A stretch of 64,000 bases of DNA, from NCBI GenBank assembly GCA_030695565.1, contig JAUYRZ010000034.1:1-64000 (forward strand), written 5' to 3'. Below the pieces are notes generated by a model. The model did no database searches, was not told where the DNA came from, and was given only the letters and a program-made list of their open reading frames with translations. Both the position numbers and the translations under genes were made by a program. Positions 55,237 to 63,756 of the stretch are shown piece by piece. The stretch is from Archangium sp. (lineage in GTDB: Bacteria > Myxococcota > Myxococcia > Myxococcales > Myxococcaceae). The first letter of the stretch is position 1. Each line of letters starts with the position of its first letter.

Positions 55237-56016
55237 TCACCACGCGGAGAGCGCCTCTTCGCCCGGCGCGCTCATGATCGCCGCTCCCGAGAAACGACCC
55301 GTGGCGCCGAGGTAAGCCCCTGCGGCCGGTCTTCGCCCGCGGTTGAACTCTTCGGGCGCCGCCTCGAGCTGCGGTGGCCGTTGCCCTTCGCGGGTGACCT
55401 GCGCGCCGTCGCAGAAGAGCCAGGTGGTCAGCGGGCCCTCCCGCCAGGCGAAGTAGACCCGCGGGCTGGGCGCCGCTTTGCGCGGGCAGGCCCGGCGCGC
55501 TGCTTCTTGCTGGGTGAGGCGTTCCTTTCGCCAGGCCTCCAGAGCGCGAGCGGCCTGCAGCACCCGCAGCGCTTCAGGTGCGCTCACCAGCCGGCGGCGC
55601 GTCTGGTCGATGAGCGCCTGGCCCCGGTCGATCAACGCGGGCCAGGCGCCGGTCGCCGCGAACGCGCAACCCTTCAAGGCGGCGAGGCCTTCAGCGTGCA
55701 CCTGGAGCAGCGGTGGCAGCCGCGTCGCCCCTTCGTCGAGCAACGAGACCGCGCCCTCCGCCCACGCCGCGGCCGACCCCTCGGGCACGGCCTTCAAGAA
55801 GGTCTTGAGCAGGCCGTTGACCGAAGACAGCTCGTCGAGCAGGAACCGGGGCTCCGCCTCGCAGATGGCCTCCCCGGCGAAGGCGCGCTGGTGGGCCCGC
55901 ACGCCTCCGAAGTCGAACGGCTGGGGGCGCACCACGCTCTTCTTCACCGGCGCGCAGGCCCCCAGCAGCAGCCACAACGACCAGCTCACCGCTCGAGATC
56001 GTGCAGGCCAGCTCAT
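55237..56016 (-). CDS. Lipoprotein, unknown family
   Basis: 259 aa with a lipobox (WLLLGAC). Mostly helical mature part (RLVSAPEALRVLQAARALEAW) with four cysteines in mid/late positions. No recognised domain. Divergent from the AlaDH-like genes across 85 bases. Confidence 0.65.
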   Translation of the reverse strand: MSWPARSRAVSWSLWLLLGACAPVKKSVVRPQPFDFGGVRAHQRAFAGEAICEAEPRFLLDELSSVNGLLKTFLKAVPEGSAAAWAEGAVSLLDEGATRLPPLLQVHAEGLAALKGCAFAATGAWPALIDRGQALIDQTRRRLVSAPEALRVLQAARALEAWRKERLTQQEAARRACPRKAAPSPRVYFAWREGPLTTWLFCDGAQVTREGQRPPQLEAAPEEFNRGRRPAAGAYLGATGRFSGAAIMSAPGEEALSAW

Positions 56017-56101
56017 GAAGCCGACAGTGCCCCGGGGCGGAGTGACACGACCATGATGGGCATCAACGAATCGCCGGGTGGCATTGCGTACTTAAGACGC
56101 C

Positions 56102-57229
56102 ATGTCTCTTCGGTCCGTCGGTTTTCCCTGTGCCCGCCACGAAGCGGCCGAGGTGCGGGAGCTGCTCCCTTCGTTCTTTCAGTTTCTGAGGCAGTTCAAG
56201 CTCGAGCGCGTGGTGGTGGAGAATGGCTACGGCGCCCGCATGGCGGTGCCCCGCAGCGACTACGAGCTCGCCTACCCCGGCCTGGAGCAGGGCTCGCGCG
56301 AGGCCGCCTTCGCCCAGGAGCTGGTGGTGGTGTTGCGTTGCCCTGCGGAGGCTGATCTCCGGCGGCTGCGCCGCGGCGCGGTGCTCCTCTCGATGCTGCA
56401 CTTCCCCACCCGGCCCGCGCGCGCCTTGCTGATGGAGGAGCTGGGCGTCACGGGCGTGGCGATGGATCAGATCACCGACGATCTCCATCGCCGGCTGGTG
56501 GAGAACCTGGAAGCAGTGGCCTTCAACGGCATTCGGGTGGGCATGCAGACGCTCGCGGCGACGTGGCCCGGGTTCGGGAGCCCGCAGCGGGGGCCGCTGC
56601 AGGTCACGGTGCTGGGCGGCGGCGCCGTGGGAGCCCACGCAGTGAGGGCGGCCGTGCGGTACGGCGACGATGCGGTGCGCGCCGAGCTGAAGGCGGCCGG
56701 CGTGGCCGGGGTGTTGGTGACCGTGCTCGACGCCGAGCTCACCTCGAACGCGGGGGTGCTGGAGCGCACCCTGAGCCACACCGATCTGCTGGTCGACGCC
56801 ACGCTGCGGCGCGACCCCGCCGTTCCCGTCGTGCGCAACGCGCAGCTCACGCACCTGCCTTCACACGCGGTGATCGTCGATCTCTCCGTCGACCCCTACG
56901 ATCTCGAGCGCATCCCTCCGGTGGTGCGGGCGGTGGAGGGCATTCCCCAGGGGAACCTGGACCACTTCGTCTTTCCCATCACCGACCCCGCCTGGGCGGC
57001 GCTCGACCCTCGCATTCCGAACCACGAGCGGCGCACGGTGGCCAGCTGCTACTCGTGGCCGGGCATTCGCCCGGTGGAGTGCATGAAGGTCTACGGCGCT
57101 CAGCTCGAACCCGTCGTGAGGGCGTTGATCGACCGCGGCGTGGCGCCACCGACGCATGACTCCACCATGGCTCAGCGCGCCACCACGCGCGGGTTTCACC
57201 ACCGCTGGCTGCCGGGAGGCCGCTCATGA
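56102..57229 (+). CDS. Alanine-dehydrogenase/transhydrogenase-like NAD(P) enzyme, copy 1
   Basis: 375 aa. The N-terminal half is of the AlaDH/PNT substrate-domain type. The second half is a Rossmann domain with VTVLGGGAVGAHAVRAAVRYG near 160. A conserved tail reads CYSWPGIRPVECMKVYGAQL. The family oxidises amino acids or opine-like compounds with NAD. Copy 2 follows with a 4-base overlap and the same motifs, so the two may form a hetero-oligomer. Whether it is true alanine dehydrogenase is uncertain; the N-terminal Arg/Lys pair of AlaDH is not obvious. Confidence 0.75.
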   Translation: MSLRSVGFPCARHEAAEVRELLPSFFQFLRQFKLERVVVENGYGARMAVPRSDYELAYPGLEQGSREAAFAQELVVVLRCPAEADLRRLRRGAVLLSMLHFPTRPARALLMEELGVTGVAMDQITDDLHRRLVENLEAVAFNGIRVGMQTLAATWPGFGSPQRGPLQVTVLGGGAVGAHAVRAAVRYGDDAVRAELKAAGVAGVLVTVLDAELTSNAGVLERTLSHTDLLVDATLRRDPAVPVVRNAQLTHLPSHAVIVDLSVDPYDLERIPPVVRAVEGIPQGNLDHFVFPITDPAWAALDPRIPNHERRTVASCYSWPGIRPVECMKVYGAQLEPVVRALIDRGVAPPTHDSTMAQRATTRGFHHRWLPGGRS

Positions 57230-58344
57230 AGACGCTCGGCATTCCGCGCATGCACAAAGAAGCAGGCGAACGCCGCGACTTCTTGCCCCCGCTGCTGGCG
57301 GCGGCAGCGGCCCACGGTGTCGAGGTGGTGATGGAGCGTGGGGTGGGCAGCGGTATGGGCCTGACCGAAGCCGACTACCGCGCCGCCGTGCCGGGCCTTC
57401 GCGTGGTCGACACCCGCGCAGAGGCGTGGGCGCAAGACGTGGTGCTGGTGCTGCGCTCTCCCGAGGCCGAGGAGTTCCCCACGTTGATCAAGCCGGGCAG
57501 CACCGTGGTGGCCATGCTGCACCTTCCCACGAGGCCCCGACGGGTCGCCGCGCTTCGGGCCCTGGGCGCCTTCGCCGTGAGTCTCGACGGTCTGGCCGAC
57601 GACGAAGGGGCGCGGCTGGTGGAGAACACCCGCGCGGTGGGCTGGAACGGGCTCGAAGCGGCCTTCAGCGCGCTGGAGCAATTCAACCCCTGGCGACTGG
57701 AGCCCCAGCGAGGCGTCATCAACGTCACGGTGATGGGCGCAGGCCAGGTGGGCAAACACGCGGCGGAGGCGGCCATCAAGTACGGCAGCCGCGAGCGCTG
57801 GGAGGCCTGGTCGGCGCGCGGCACGCCGCCGGTGACCGCCTCGGTCGTCGGGCGGCGCATCGTGGCAGACCCGCAGTGGCTGGCAGACCGGCTCGAGTTG
57901 ACCGACGTGCTGGTCGACGCCACCCAACGAGATCGTTCTGACGTCGAGTTGATCCCCAACACCGCCCTGCATCGCCTTCCCGCGCACGCGGTGGTGTGCG
58001 ATCTCAACGTCGACCCCTACGTGCCGAGCGGCAAGCCGCCCACGGTCAGAGGCATCGAAGGCATCCCCATGGGAAGCCTGGACCAGTTCATCTTCGCCCC
58101 CGACGACGCGCAGTGGATGCGCACGGTGCCCGCTGAGGTGCCCCATGGGGCCCGGCGCGCCGTGGTCAGTTGTTATTCCTGGCCCGGCCTGCACCCCAGG
58201 CCGTGCATGGAGCACTACGGGCGTCAGCTCGAGCCGCTCCTGGTCAGACTTCTCGAGCGCGGAGGCGCCGGCGCGCTCCCCCGCGACGGCGACGCGCTCG
58301 ACCGTGCGCTCTGGCGCGCGGGCCTCAGCGCTCTGGCGGCGTGA
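57226..58344 (+). CDS. Alanine-dehydrogenase/transhydrogenase-like NAD(P) enzyme, copy 2
   Basis: 372 aa. N-terminus MKTLGIPRMHKEAGERRDFLP is closer to AlaDH (IGIPKE-type) than copy 1. Rossmann motif VTVMGAGQVGKHAAEAAIKYG near 165. The shared tail is CYSWPGLHPRPCMEHYGRQL. Sequence and length parallel copy 1, implying tandem duplication. Coupled by ATGA. Substrate not known; amino or imino acids, or an opine-type product, are possible. Confidence 0.75.
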   Translation: MKTLGIPRMHKEAGERRDFLPPLLAAAAAHGVEVVMERGVGSGMGLTEADYRAAVPGLRVVDTRAEAWAQDVVLVLRSPEAEEFPTLIKPGSTVVAMLHLPTRPRRVAALRALGAFAVSLDGLADDEGARLVENTRAVGWNGLEAAFSALEQFNPWRLEPQRGVINVTVMGAGQVGKHAAEAAIKYGSRERWEAWSARGTPPVTASVVGRRIVADPQWLADRLELTDVLVDATQRDRSDVELIPNTALHRLPAHAVVCDLNVDPYVPSGKPPTVRGIEGIPMGSLDQFIFAPDDAQWMRTVPAEVPHGARRAVVSCYSWPGLHPRPCMEHYGRQLEPLLVRLLERGGAGALPRDGDALDRALWRAGLSALAA

Positions 58345-58389
58345 TGTGACGGGGGGACGCCGCCAGGGCGCGAAGAGGAACTCGACGAA

Positions 58390-58608
58390 TCAGGCGTGAA
58401 CCTCGACGGGCTGCATCGACCCGCCTTCGCCATCGAAGCGGGCCTTCTCTTCGGCGTCTTCCTGGGCGACCGCGTCGCGCATCGCCCGGTTCTTGCGATC
58501 GATGGTGAGCTTGACCACCAGCGCCCCCAGCAGCCCCGTGACACCCAACGCCGCGCCCACACCCAGGGCGATCTTCGTGCCCAGCTTCATGTGCCGTGAG
58601 GTTTTCAT
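58390..58608 (-). CDS. Small single-TM protein
   Basis: 72 aa from ATG 58608. Short basic N-terminus, one helix (IALGVGAALGVTGLLGALVV, residues 11-30), then a charged soluble tail (KNRAMRDAVAQEDAEEKARFD). Type-III-like topology. No family. Separate from the antiporter operon, 83 bases downstream of it. Confidence 0.55.
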   Translation of the reverse strand: MKTSRHMKLGTKIALGVGAALGVTGLLGALVVKLTIDRKNRAMRDAVAQEDAEEKARFDGEGGSMQPVEVHA

Positions 58609-58691
58609 GCTGCATGCATAGTGCTGTGACCGCTGGGCCGCGCCGCTCAATCAGGGGCGTTACGGTTCCGAAACCGGGTTGCGCTGTACGG

Positions 58692-59654
58692 TCAGGTCAG
58701 GGCCAGCGCGAGCAAGAACCCCGCGTACGCCAGCACGAAGAGGCCACCCTCCACCCGGCCGATCACCCGCGACGTTCGCATCACGAAGGCCCCCAGCAGC
58801 GTCAACACCACCATCACGGCCAGATCGACGCGCACGGATTGAAGCGGGGCCTCGATCGGAGCGATGAGCGCGGCCGCCCCCAGGCACAGCAGCGAGTTGA
58901 AGATGTTCGAGCCCACCACGTTGCCCACCGAGATGTCGGAGTGACCGCGCCAGGCAGCGATGAGGCTGGTCGCCAGCTCGGGCAACGAGGTGCCCACCGC
59001 GACGATGGTCAGCCCGATGATGCGCTCTGAGATGCCCAGCCCGCGGGCCAGCCCCGAGGCGCCGTCGACGAAGAGGCTCCCCCCGAGCACGAGGAGCCCC
59101 AGCCCGGCCAGCGCGGTGAGCGCCAACCGGCCCTTTCCTCGCGGTGAGGGCGCGCCCGCGAGATCCGCCGCCTTCTCCATCTGCCCGGCGTCGCGTGAGA
59201 CCCCCGCCATGGAGCGCCGCGAGGACACCACCATCCACACGCTGTAGCCGGCCGCGAAGAGCAGCAGCACCGCGCCCTCGAGCCGGGTGACCCGGCCATC
59301 GAGCAACACCAGAGGCACCGCCAGCGTCGCGAGCACCAGCACGGGCACCTCGCGTCGAATGAGCGCGCCATCGACCCGGGCGGGCTTCACCAGCGCAGTG
59401 ACCCCCAGAATGAGGCCGAGGTTGGCGATGTTGCTGCCGATCACGTTGCCCAGCGCGATGCCGCCCGCCCCGGCAAGGCTGGCTTTCACGCCCACCACCA
59501 CCTCGGGCGCCGAGGTGCCGTACGCCACCACGGTGAGCCCGATGAGCAGCTGCGGCACGCCCAACGAGCGCGCCAGGCCCGAAGCGCCGCCCACCAGCCA
59601 CTCCGCGCCAAAGTAGAGCAGCACCCCGCCCCCCAGCAGCAGCATCAGGTTCAA
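58692..59654 (-). CDS. CaCA-family Na+(K+)/Ca2+ exchanger (YrbG-like)
   Basis: 320 aa with the two inverted alpha repeats of the CaCA family. Repeat 1 is TVVAYGTSAPEVVVG with GNVIGSNIANLGLILG; repeat 2 is TIVAVGTSLPELATS with GNVVGSNIFNSLLCLG. About ten membrane segments. Should exchange Ca2+ for Na+ or H+ at the inner membrane. Start is a TTG overlapping the upstream stop (TTGA), with GGGAGG 7 bases before; ATG 59645 is the alternative. Last gene of the five-gene antiporter operon. Confidence 0.9.
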   Translation of the reverse strand: MNLMLLLGGGVLLYFGAEWLVGGASGLARSLGVPQLLIGLTVVAYGTSAPEVVVGVKASLAGAGGIALGNVIGSNIANLGLILGVTALVKPARVDGALIRREVPVLVLATLAVPLVLLDGRVTRLEGAVLLLFAAGYSVWMVVSSRRSMAGVSRDAGQMEKAADLAGAPSPRGKGRLALTALAGLGLLVLGGSLFVDGASGLARGLGISERIIGLTIVAVGTSLPELATSLIAAWRGHSDISVGNVVGSNIFNSLLCLGAAALIAPIEAPLQSVRVDLAVMVVLTLLGAFVMRTSRVIGRVEGGLFVLAYAGFLLALALT

Positions 59655-60994
59655 GGTGCACCTCCCGCGCTCAGCGCCCACACCGTGCGGGCGATGTTGA
59701 CCAGCAAGATGACGCTGAAGCCCAGCAGCCCCACCGGAAGAAATTCGGTGAAGCCGAACCGCACCCGTTCACCGCGCAGATCCTTGAGCTTGCTGCGCTC
59801 GACCAGCGACTGGGTGAGCGGGCCGCTGGTCGCCGCGGTGAGGAACAGGCTCGAGCCTGCGCACACCGAGAGCGCCAGCCCGATGTAGATGGGCTCGGCG
59901 GGGTGCTGCTTCGAGAGCACGTCGGCCACCTCGAGCAGCGCCGCCATGCTGGGGCCCGCGGAGAACAAGCCGGTCGACACGGCCGCCACCACGAGGAACA
60001 CCACCACCTGGGCCAGCGGCGGCAGGGGCAACGAGGTGAGCCACCGCGCCGCTTCGGTGAAGAGCCCGGTGCGCCGCACCGCCGCCACCATCAGGAAGAG
60101 CGCGAGCAGGAACAACGCCGACTCCACGTCGACCCGGGTGCGCAAGAGGCGCTCTCCTGAACGCGGCTGGGCGAGCAGGGCCACGCCCGCGCCCACCCAG
60201 CACACCAGCTCGGGGGTCAGCCCCCACGACGCCGGCGCCAGCAACCACCCGGCCAGCATCAAGGCCATCGCCACCAGGGCCGGCCACAACGAGGCCCAGT
60301 CGAGCTTCACGCCCCGGTACAGCGCGCCCAGGGTGGCCAGGGTCAGTCGCCGGGAGAGCCCGGTGCTCACCACGTCACGCGCCGGCCGCACGAAGAGCAC
60401 CACCAGCCCGATGAGCAACCACACCGCGAGGAAGGTGGGGAGCACGGCGCCGGCGAGGTACTCCCGGAAGCTCAAGGTGCCGCGCCCCAGCAGCAGCACG
60501 GCGGGAAAGTCACCGATGGGGGTCGCAGCGCCACCCAGGTTGCAGGCCACCAGCATCAGGCCCAGCGTCCACGTGGTGTAGCGGCGGGTGACGCCGATGA
60601 GGGCGAACACCGAGAGCAACACCGGCAGCACCACCAGCAGCGCGGTGATGTTGTTGACCACGCCCGACACCAGGTACGTGCCGAACGAGAAGAGCGCGGT
60701 GAGCGCCACCGGCCGCGCGCCCGCAAGGCGCGTCACCCCGACCGACGCCAGCCCGAAGAGCCGCGAGTCGGCCAGCCGCTCTGCGTAGAGACCGAGCGCC
60801 ACCAGAATGACCAGCACGTCCCACGGCACGTCGGCGAACAGCTGCGCCACCGTGGCCACCTTCAGCACGACGCAGGCAAGACAGGTGAGCGCGCCCCCCG
60901 CGAGCACGATGAGCAGACGCAGCGAAGGCAACGCGGCCTGCAGCACGATGACGCAGATCAACAACGCGGCGAACAGCAGCTGCTCGGCGTTCAT
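59651..60994 (-). CDS. NhaD/ArsB-type ion transporter
   Basis: 447 aa, about 11-12 membrane segments. Ion-transporter superfamily motifs are VVNNITALLVVLPVLLSV, NLGGAATPIGDFPAVLLLG and SAGPSMAALLEV. This is the NhaD/CitM/ArsB pattern with duplicated re-entrant Asn/Gly hairpins. Probably Na+/H+ exchange given its company. ATG overlaps the upstream stop (ATGA), and the next gene starts at its stop (TTGA). Confidence 0.85.
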   Translation of the reverse strand: MNAEQLLFAALLICVIVLQAALPSLRLLIVLAGGALTCLACVVLKVATVAQLFADVPWDVLVILVALGLYAERLADSRLFGLASVGVTRLAGARPVALTALFSFGTYLVSGVVNNITALLVVLPVLLSVFALIGVTRRYTTWTLGLMLVACNLGGAATPIGDFPAVLLLGRGTLSFREYLAGAVLPTFLAVWLLIGLVVLFVRPARDVVSTGLSRRLTLATLGALYRGVKLDWASLWPALVAMALMLAGWLLAPASWGLTPELVCWVGAGVALLAQPRSGERLLRTRVDVESALFLLALFLMVAAVRRTGLFTEAARWLTSLPLPPLAQVVVFLVVAAVSTGLFSAGPSMAALLEVADVLSKQHPAEPIYIGLALSVCAGSSLFLTAATSGPLTQSLVERSKLKDLRGERVRFGFTEFLPVGLLGFSVILLVNIARTVWALSAGGAP

Positions 60995-61632
60995 TCGGCC
61001 AGCTCCAGCTGGGTGAAGTCGGTCGCTGACACGGCCACCAGCCAGCGGGGATAGATGGACAGCGGCACGCTCAGCACGTCCCAACCCAGCAGCTGGCGGA
61101 ACTGGGTGCGCACGTCGGGGCCCGAGACGCGGACCCACGCCGAGAGCGCGAAGAGACCTTCGGCCCCGCCCGCGCCATAGACGAACGAGAGCAACACCGA
61201 ACGTTGGCCGGCCCACGACTGAAACTCCGAGAGCTCGAGCAGCTCCACCCGGCCACCGAAGTTGGCCAGGACCCGCTCCCAATCGGGGCTGAACTCACTG
61301 TGCCGCACCAGCGCGACGCGCACCGACGCCGGCAGGGCCTTCACCAGGGCGTCGAGCCAGCGCACCTCGAGCCCCACCACCACCACCCGGGTGATGCCGG
61401 TCAGCCGCTGCGCCAACCCGGTGGCGTCGACCCGCGGCGGGCGGGCACCGCTCTGCCAGGCAGCACAGACCGCATCCAGCACCGGCCAGTTTCGGCCGAG
61501 CACGTCACGCAGCCCCTGCACGGCCTCGGGGCCTTCGCTGGCGTCTGCCTCCGCGGTGAAGAGCCACGCGGCGCTGGCCATGCCCAGCTCGGCCGCCGCC
61601 AGCGCGAACGCTTGATCCGTTCCTCCGCTCAC
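60991..61632 (-). CDS. Unknown soluble protein B of the antiporter operon
   Basis: 213 aa from a GTG overlapping the previous stop. No signal peptide or TM. The middle looks like one Rossmann-like half (RVVVVGLEVRWLDALVKALP, RVALVRHSEFSPDWERV, RVELLELSEF). The C-terminal part is aromatic-rich. No nucleotide-binding glycine motif is intact and no family known to me. Its fixed position between transporter genes suggests regulation or assembly. Confidence 0.6.
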   Translation of the reverse strand: MSGGTDQAFALAAAELGMASAAWLFTAEADASEGPEAVQGLRDVLGRNWPVLDAVCAAWQSGARPPRVDATGLAQRLTGITRVVVVGLEVRWLDALVKALPASVRVALVRHSEFSPDWERVLANFGGRVELLELSEFQSWAGQRSVLLSFVYGAGGAEGLFALSAWVRVSGPDVRTQFRQLLGWDVLSVPLSIYPRWLVAVSATDFTQLELAE

Positions 61633-62132
61633 CCCTTCTTCTCCAGGCGCGCCAGCAGCCGCTCCAGCAAGGCCACCATCACCACGTTGGCCAGCGCATG
61701 CTGCGGCGGGCCATCGGTGAGGCAATCGATGGCGGCCTCCATCGCCTGCTCGTCGTCACCCAACAGCTCGCGCAAGGCGTGGGTGGGCAGCGGCACCGGG
61801 AAGTGGCCTTCTTCCACCTCGTCTTCCAGGTGCGGGGGCAACCGCATGGGCACCCGCTCACCCGTGAGGGGCGCGTCGACGCCGGGCACCCGGGCGAGCA
61901 CCAGGCCCAGCAGTCGCAGCAGCAGGTAGTTGGCGCCCCGGTGATGGAGCGGCCCTTCGTCGACCAGACAACGCTGCACGAATTCGCGCTCGGCCTTCTC
62001 GGGCACCAGGGTGGCGAGCAGGGCATCGAGCTGGGCGGCGTCGACGAAGCGCAGCGCCCGCGAGGCAGGAAGGTGACGCTTGTCGTGCTTGTGAGGTTTG
62101 GGAGGCGGCATGTCGGGGTCCGTCAGGTTCAC
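61629..62132 (-). CDS. Unknown soluble protein A of the antiporter operon
   Basis: 167 aa from a GTG overlapping the nhaA stop; an ATG 7 codons in is the alternative. The basic N-terminus (PPPKPHKHDKRH) is followed by mainly helical, acidic sequence (LRELLGDDEQAMEAAIDCL, LANVVMVALLERLLARL). No TM segments. Not recognised. Could be a cytoplasmic pH- or ligand-sensing partner of the transporters. Confidence 0.6.
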   Translation of the reverse strand: MNLTDPDMPPPKPHKHDKRHLPASRALRFVDAAQLDALLATLVPEKAEREFVQRCLVDEGPLHHRGANYLLLRLLGLVLARVPGVDAPLTGERVPMRLPPHLEDEVEEGHFPVPLPTHALRELLGDDEQAMEAAIDCLTDGPPQHALANVVMVALLERLLARLEKKG

Positions 62133-63532
62133 AGTGTGGTGGAACTCTCGGCTTCATCCGCGGTCTGGGCAGCAGCGGGCGAGACCTGCGGCGCGAGCAG
62201 GAACTTTCCCAGCCCGAGCGCGACGACCGAAGCGAGGCCACTTGCGATCAACACCCCCAGCTTCGCCGCGCCCAGCAGCGCCGGGTCGGTGAAGGCGAGC
62301 TGGGCGATGAAGATGGCCATGGTGAAGCCCACCCCGGCGACCGTGCCCAGCACCACCAGGTGCCGGGTGGTCAGCCCGGCCGGGAGCGTGGCGAGCCCGA
62401 GCCGCAACGCGAGCGCACACGCCAGCAGCACGCCCACCGGTTTGCCGATGAGCAGCCCAGCGGCCGCGCCCAGCAGCACGTGCCACTCCGCGCTTCCGAA
62501 AGAAGCCCCGCCCACCACCACGCCCGCGTTGGCCAGGGCGAACACCGGCATGATGCCGAACGCCACCCAGGGGTGGAGCAGCTCGATCAAACTCTCCGCG
62601 GGCGACATCGCCTCACGGCGCGCGTCGGCCACGTTCCTCAAGCTGGCGGCCAGGTCGTGCGACGAGAGCGACTCCGGCCCGCTGCGCTCCAGCTCGTCGA
62701 GTTCTTTCTTCATGCCGTCGACGAAGCCGGTCGGCCCCAACCACGCCTGCACCGGCGTGATGAGCCCGATGATCACCCCCGCGATGGTGGGGTGAATGCC
62801 TGCCGCCGCCACGCCCGCCCAGGCCACCACCGCGGGCACGACGTAGATGGGCTTCGAACGCACGCCCAATCGCTGGAGCAGAAAAATGGCCGCGAGGGCA
62901 ACCGCAGCCACCAGCAGCCCGGAGACCGAGAGGCCCGACGAGTAGAACAGGGCGATCACGATGATCGCCCCGAGGTCGTCGATCACCGCGAGCGCCAGCA
63001 GCAGCACCCGCAACGCGGGCGGCACGCGTTTGCTCAGCAAGGTGAGAATGCCCACCGCGAAGGCGATGTCGGTGGCCATCGGCACGCCCCACCCTGAACG
63101 CGTCTGGGCCGCGCCCGCGAACACCAGGTAGCAGAGGGCAGGCACCAGCATGCCGCCCAGCGCGGCCACCGCGGGCAGCGCCGCGCGCCGCCACTCCGAC
63201 AACTCACCGTGATGGAGCTCGCGGCGAATCTCCAGGCCCACCACGAAGAAGAAGAGGGCCATCAAGCCATCGTTGACCCACCACTCGGCGCTGCGCTCGA
63301 ACGCGAAGGGCCCCACGTTGAAGCCGACGGGCGTGTGCCAGAGCTGCACGTAGCTCTCCGCCCAGGGCGAGTTGGCCCAGAGCAGGGCGATGGCCGCGGC
63401 GCCGATGAGCATCAGGCCGCTGGAGGCTTCGATGCGCAGGAAACGCTCGAGGGGCCGCCGGGCCAGCCGCGCAGCGCGCAGCAAGGGAGTCCACGCTTCG
63501 GGTGGTGCAGAACGAGGGGTGGGGGTCGACAT
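62129..63532 (-). CDS. nhaA: Na+/H+ antiporter NhaA
   Basis: 467 aa from ATG 63532; a longer frame exists to 63592. NhaA hallmarks: MATDIAFAVGILTLL, and the double Asp AVIDDLGAIIVIALFYS (ion-binding pair). HPWVAFGIMPVFALANAG and GKPVGVLLA complete the fold. About 12 membrane segments. Exports Na+/Li+ in exchange for protons and controls internal pH and sodium. First gene of the operon; protein A starts on its stop codon (GTGA). Confidence 0.93.
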   Translation of the reverse strand: MSTPTPRSAPPEAWTPLLRAARLARRPLERFLRIEASSGLMLIGAAAIALLWANSPWAESYVQLWHTPVGFNVGPFAFERSAEWWVNDGLMALFFFVVGLEIRRELHHGELSEWRRAALPAVAALGGMLVPALCYLVFAGAAQTRSGWGVPMATDIAFAVGILTLLSKRVPPALRVLLLALAVIDDLGAIIVIALFYSSGLSVSGLLVAAVALAAIFLLQRLGVRSKPIYVVPAVVAWAGVAAAGIHPTIAGVIIGLITPVQAWLGPTGFVDGMKKELDELERSGPESLSSHDLAASLRNVADARREAMSPAESLIELLHPWVAFGIMPVFALANAGVVVGGASFGSAEWHVLLGAAAGLLIGKPVGVLLACALALRLGLATLPAGLTTRHLVVLGTVAGVGFTMAIFIAQLAFTDPALLGAAKLGVLIASGLASVVALGLGKFLLAPQVSPAAAQTADEAESSTTL

Positions 63533-63653
63533 GTCAGTCCCGGCCGGATACCCGGCAAGTGGCGGCCCGACCACCCCAAAACCTGCGGCCAAACCACGCG
63601 CCGCACCCGACTCAAGTGAGCGGCGACAATGACACCCCGCCGGGGGGAAGCGG

Positions 63654-63669
63654 GATCAATCGGTTGATC
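63654..63669. promoter_or_regulatory. Inverted repeat upstream of nhaA
   Basis: GATCAA, TCGG, TTGATC: perfect 6-bp arms. It lies 122 bases upstream of the nhaA start and 88 upstream of the right-edge ORF. Could be an operator in the shared 224-base divergent region, which otherwise shows nothing I can name. Confidence 0.35.
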
Positions 63670-63756
63670 AGAAACTGTTTGTAGGGGGGGCCGATGACGC
63701 GGTGCGGCTGCCTCTTATACCTTCGGTCCTTCACTCACGGTCCGGGGGGGCCAAAC

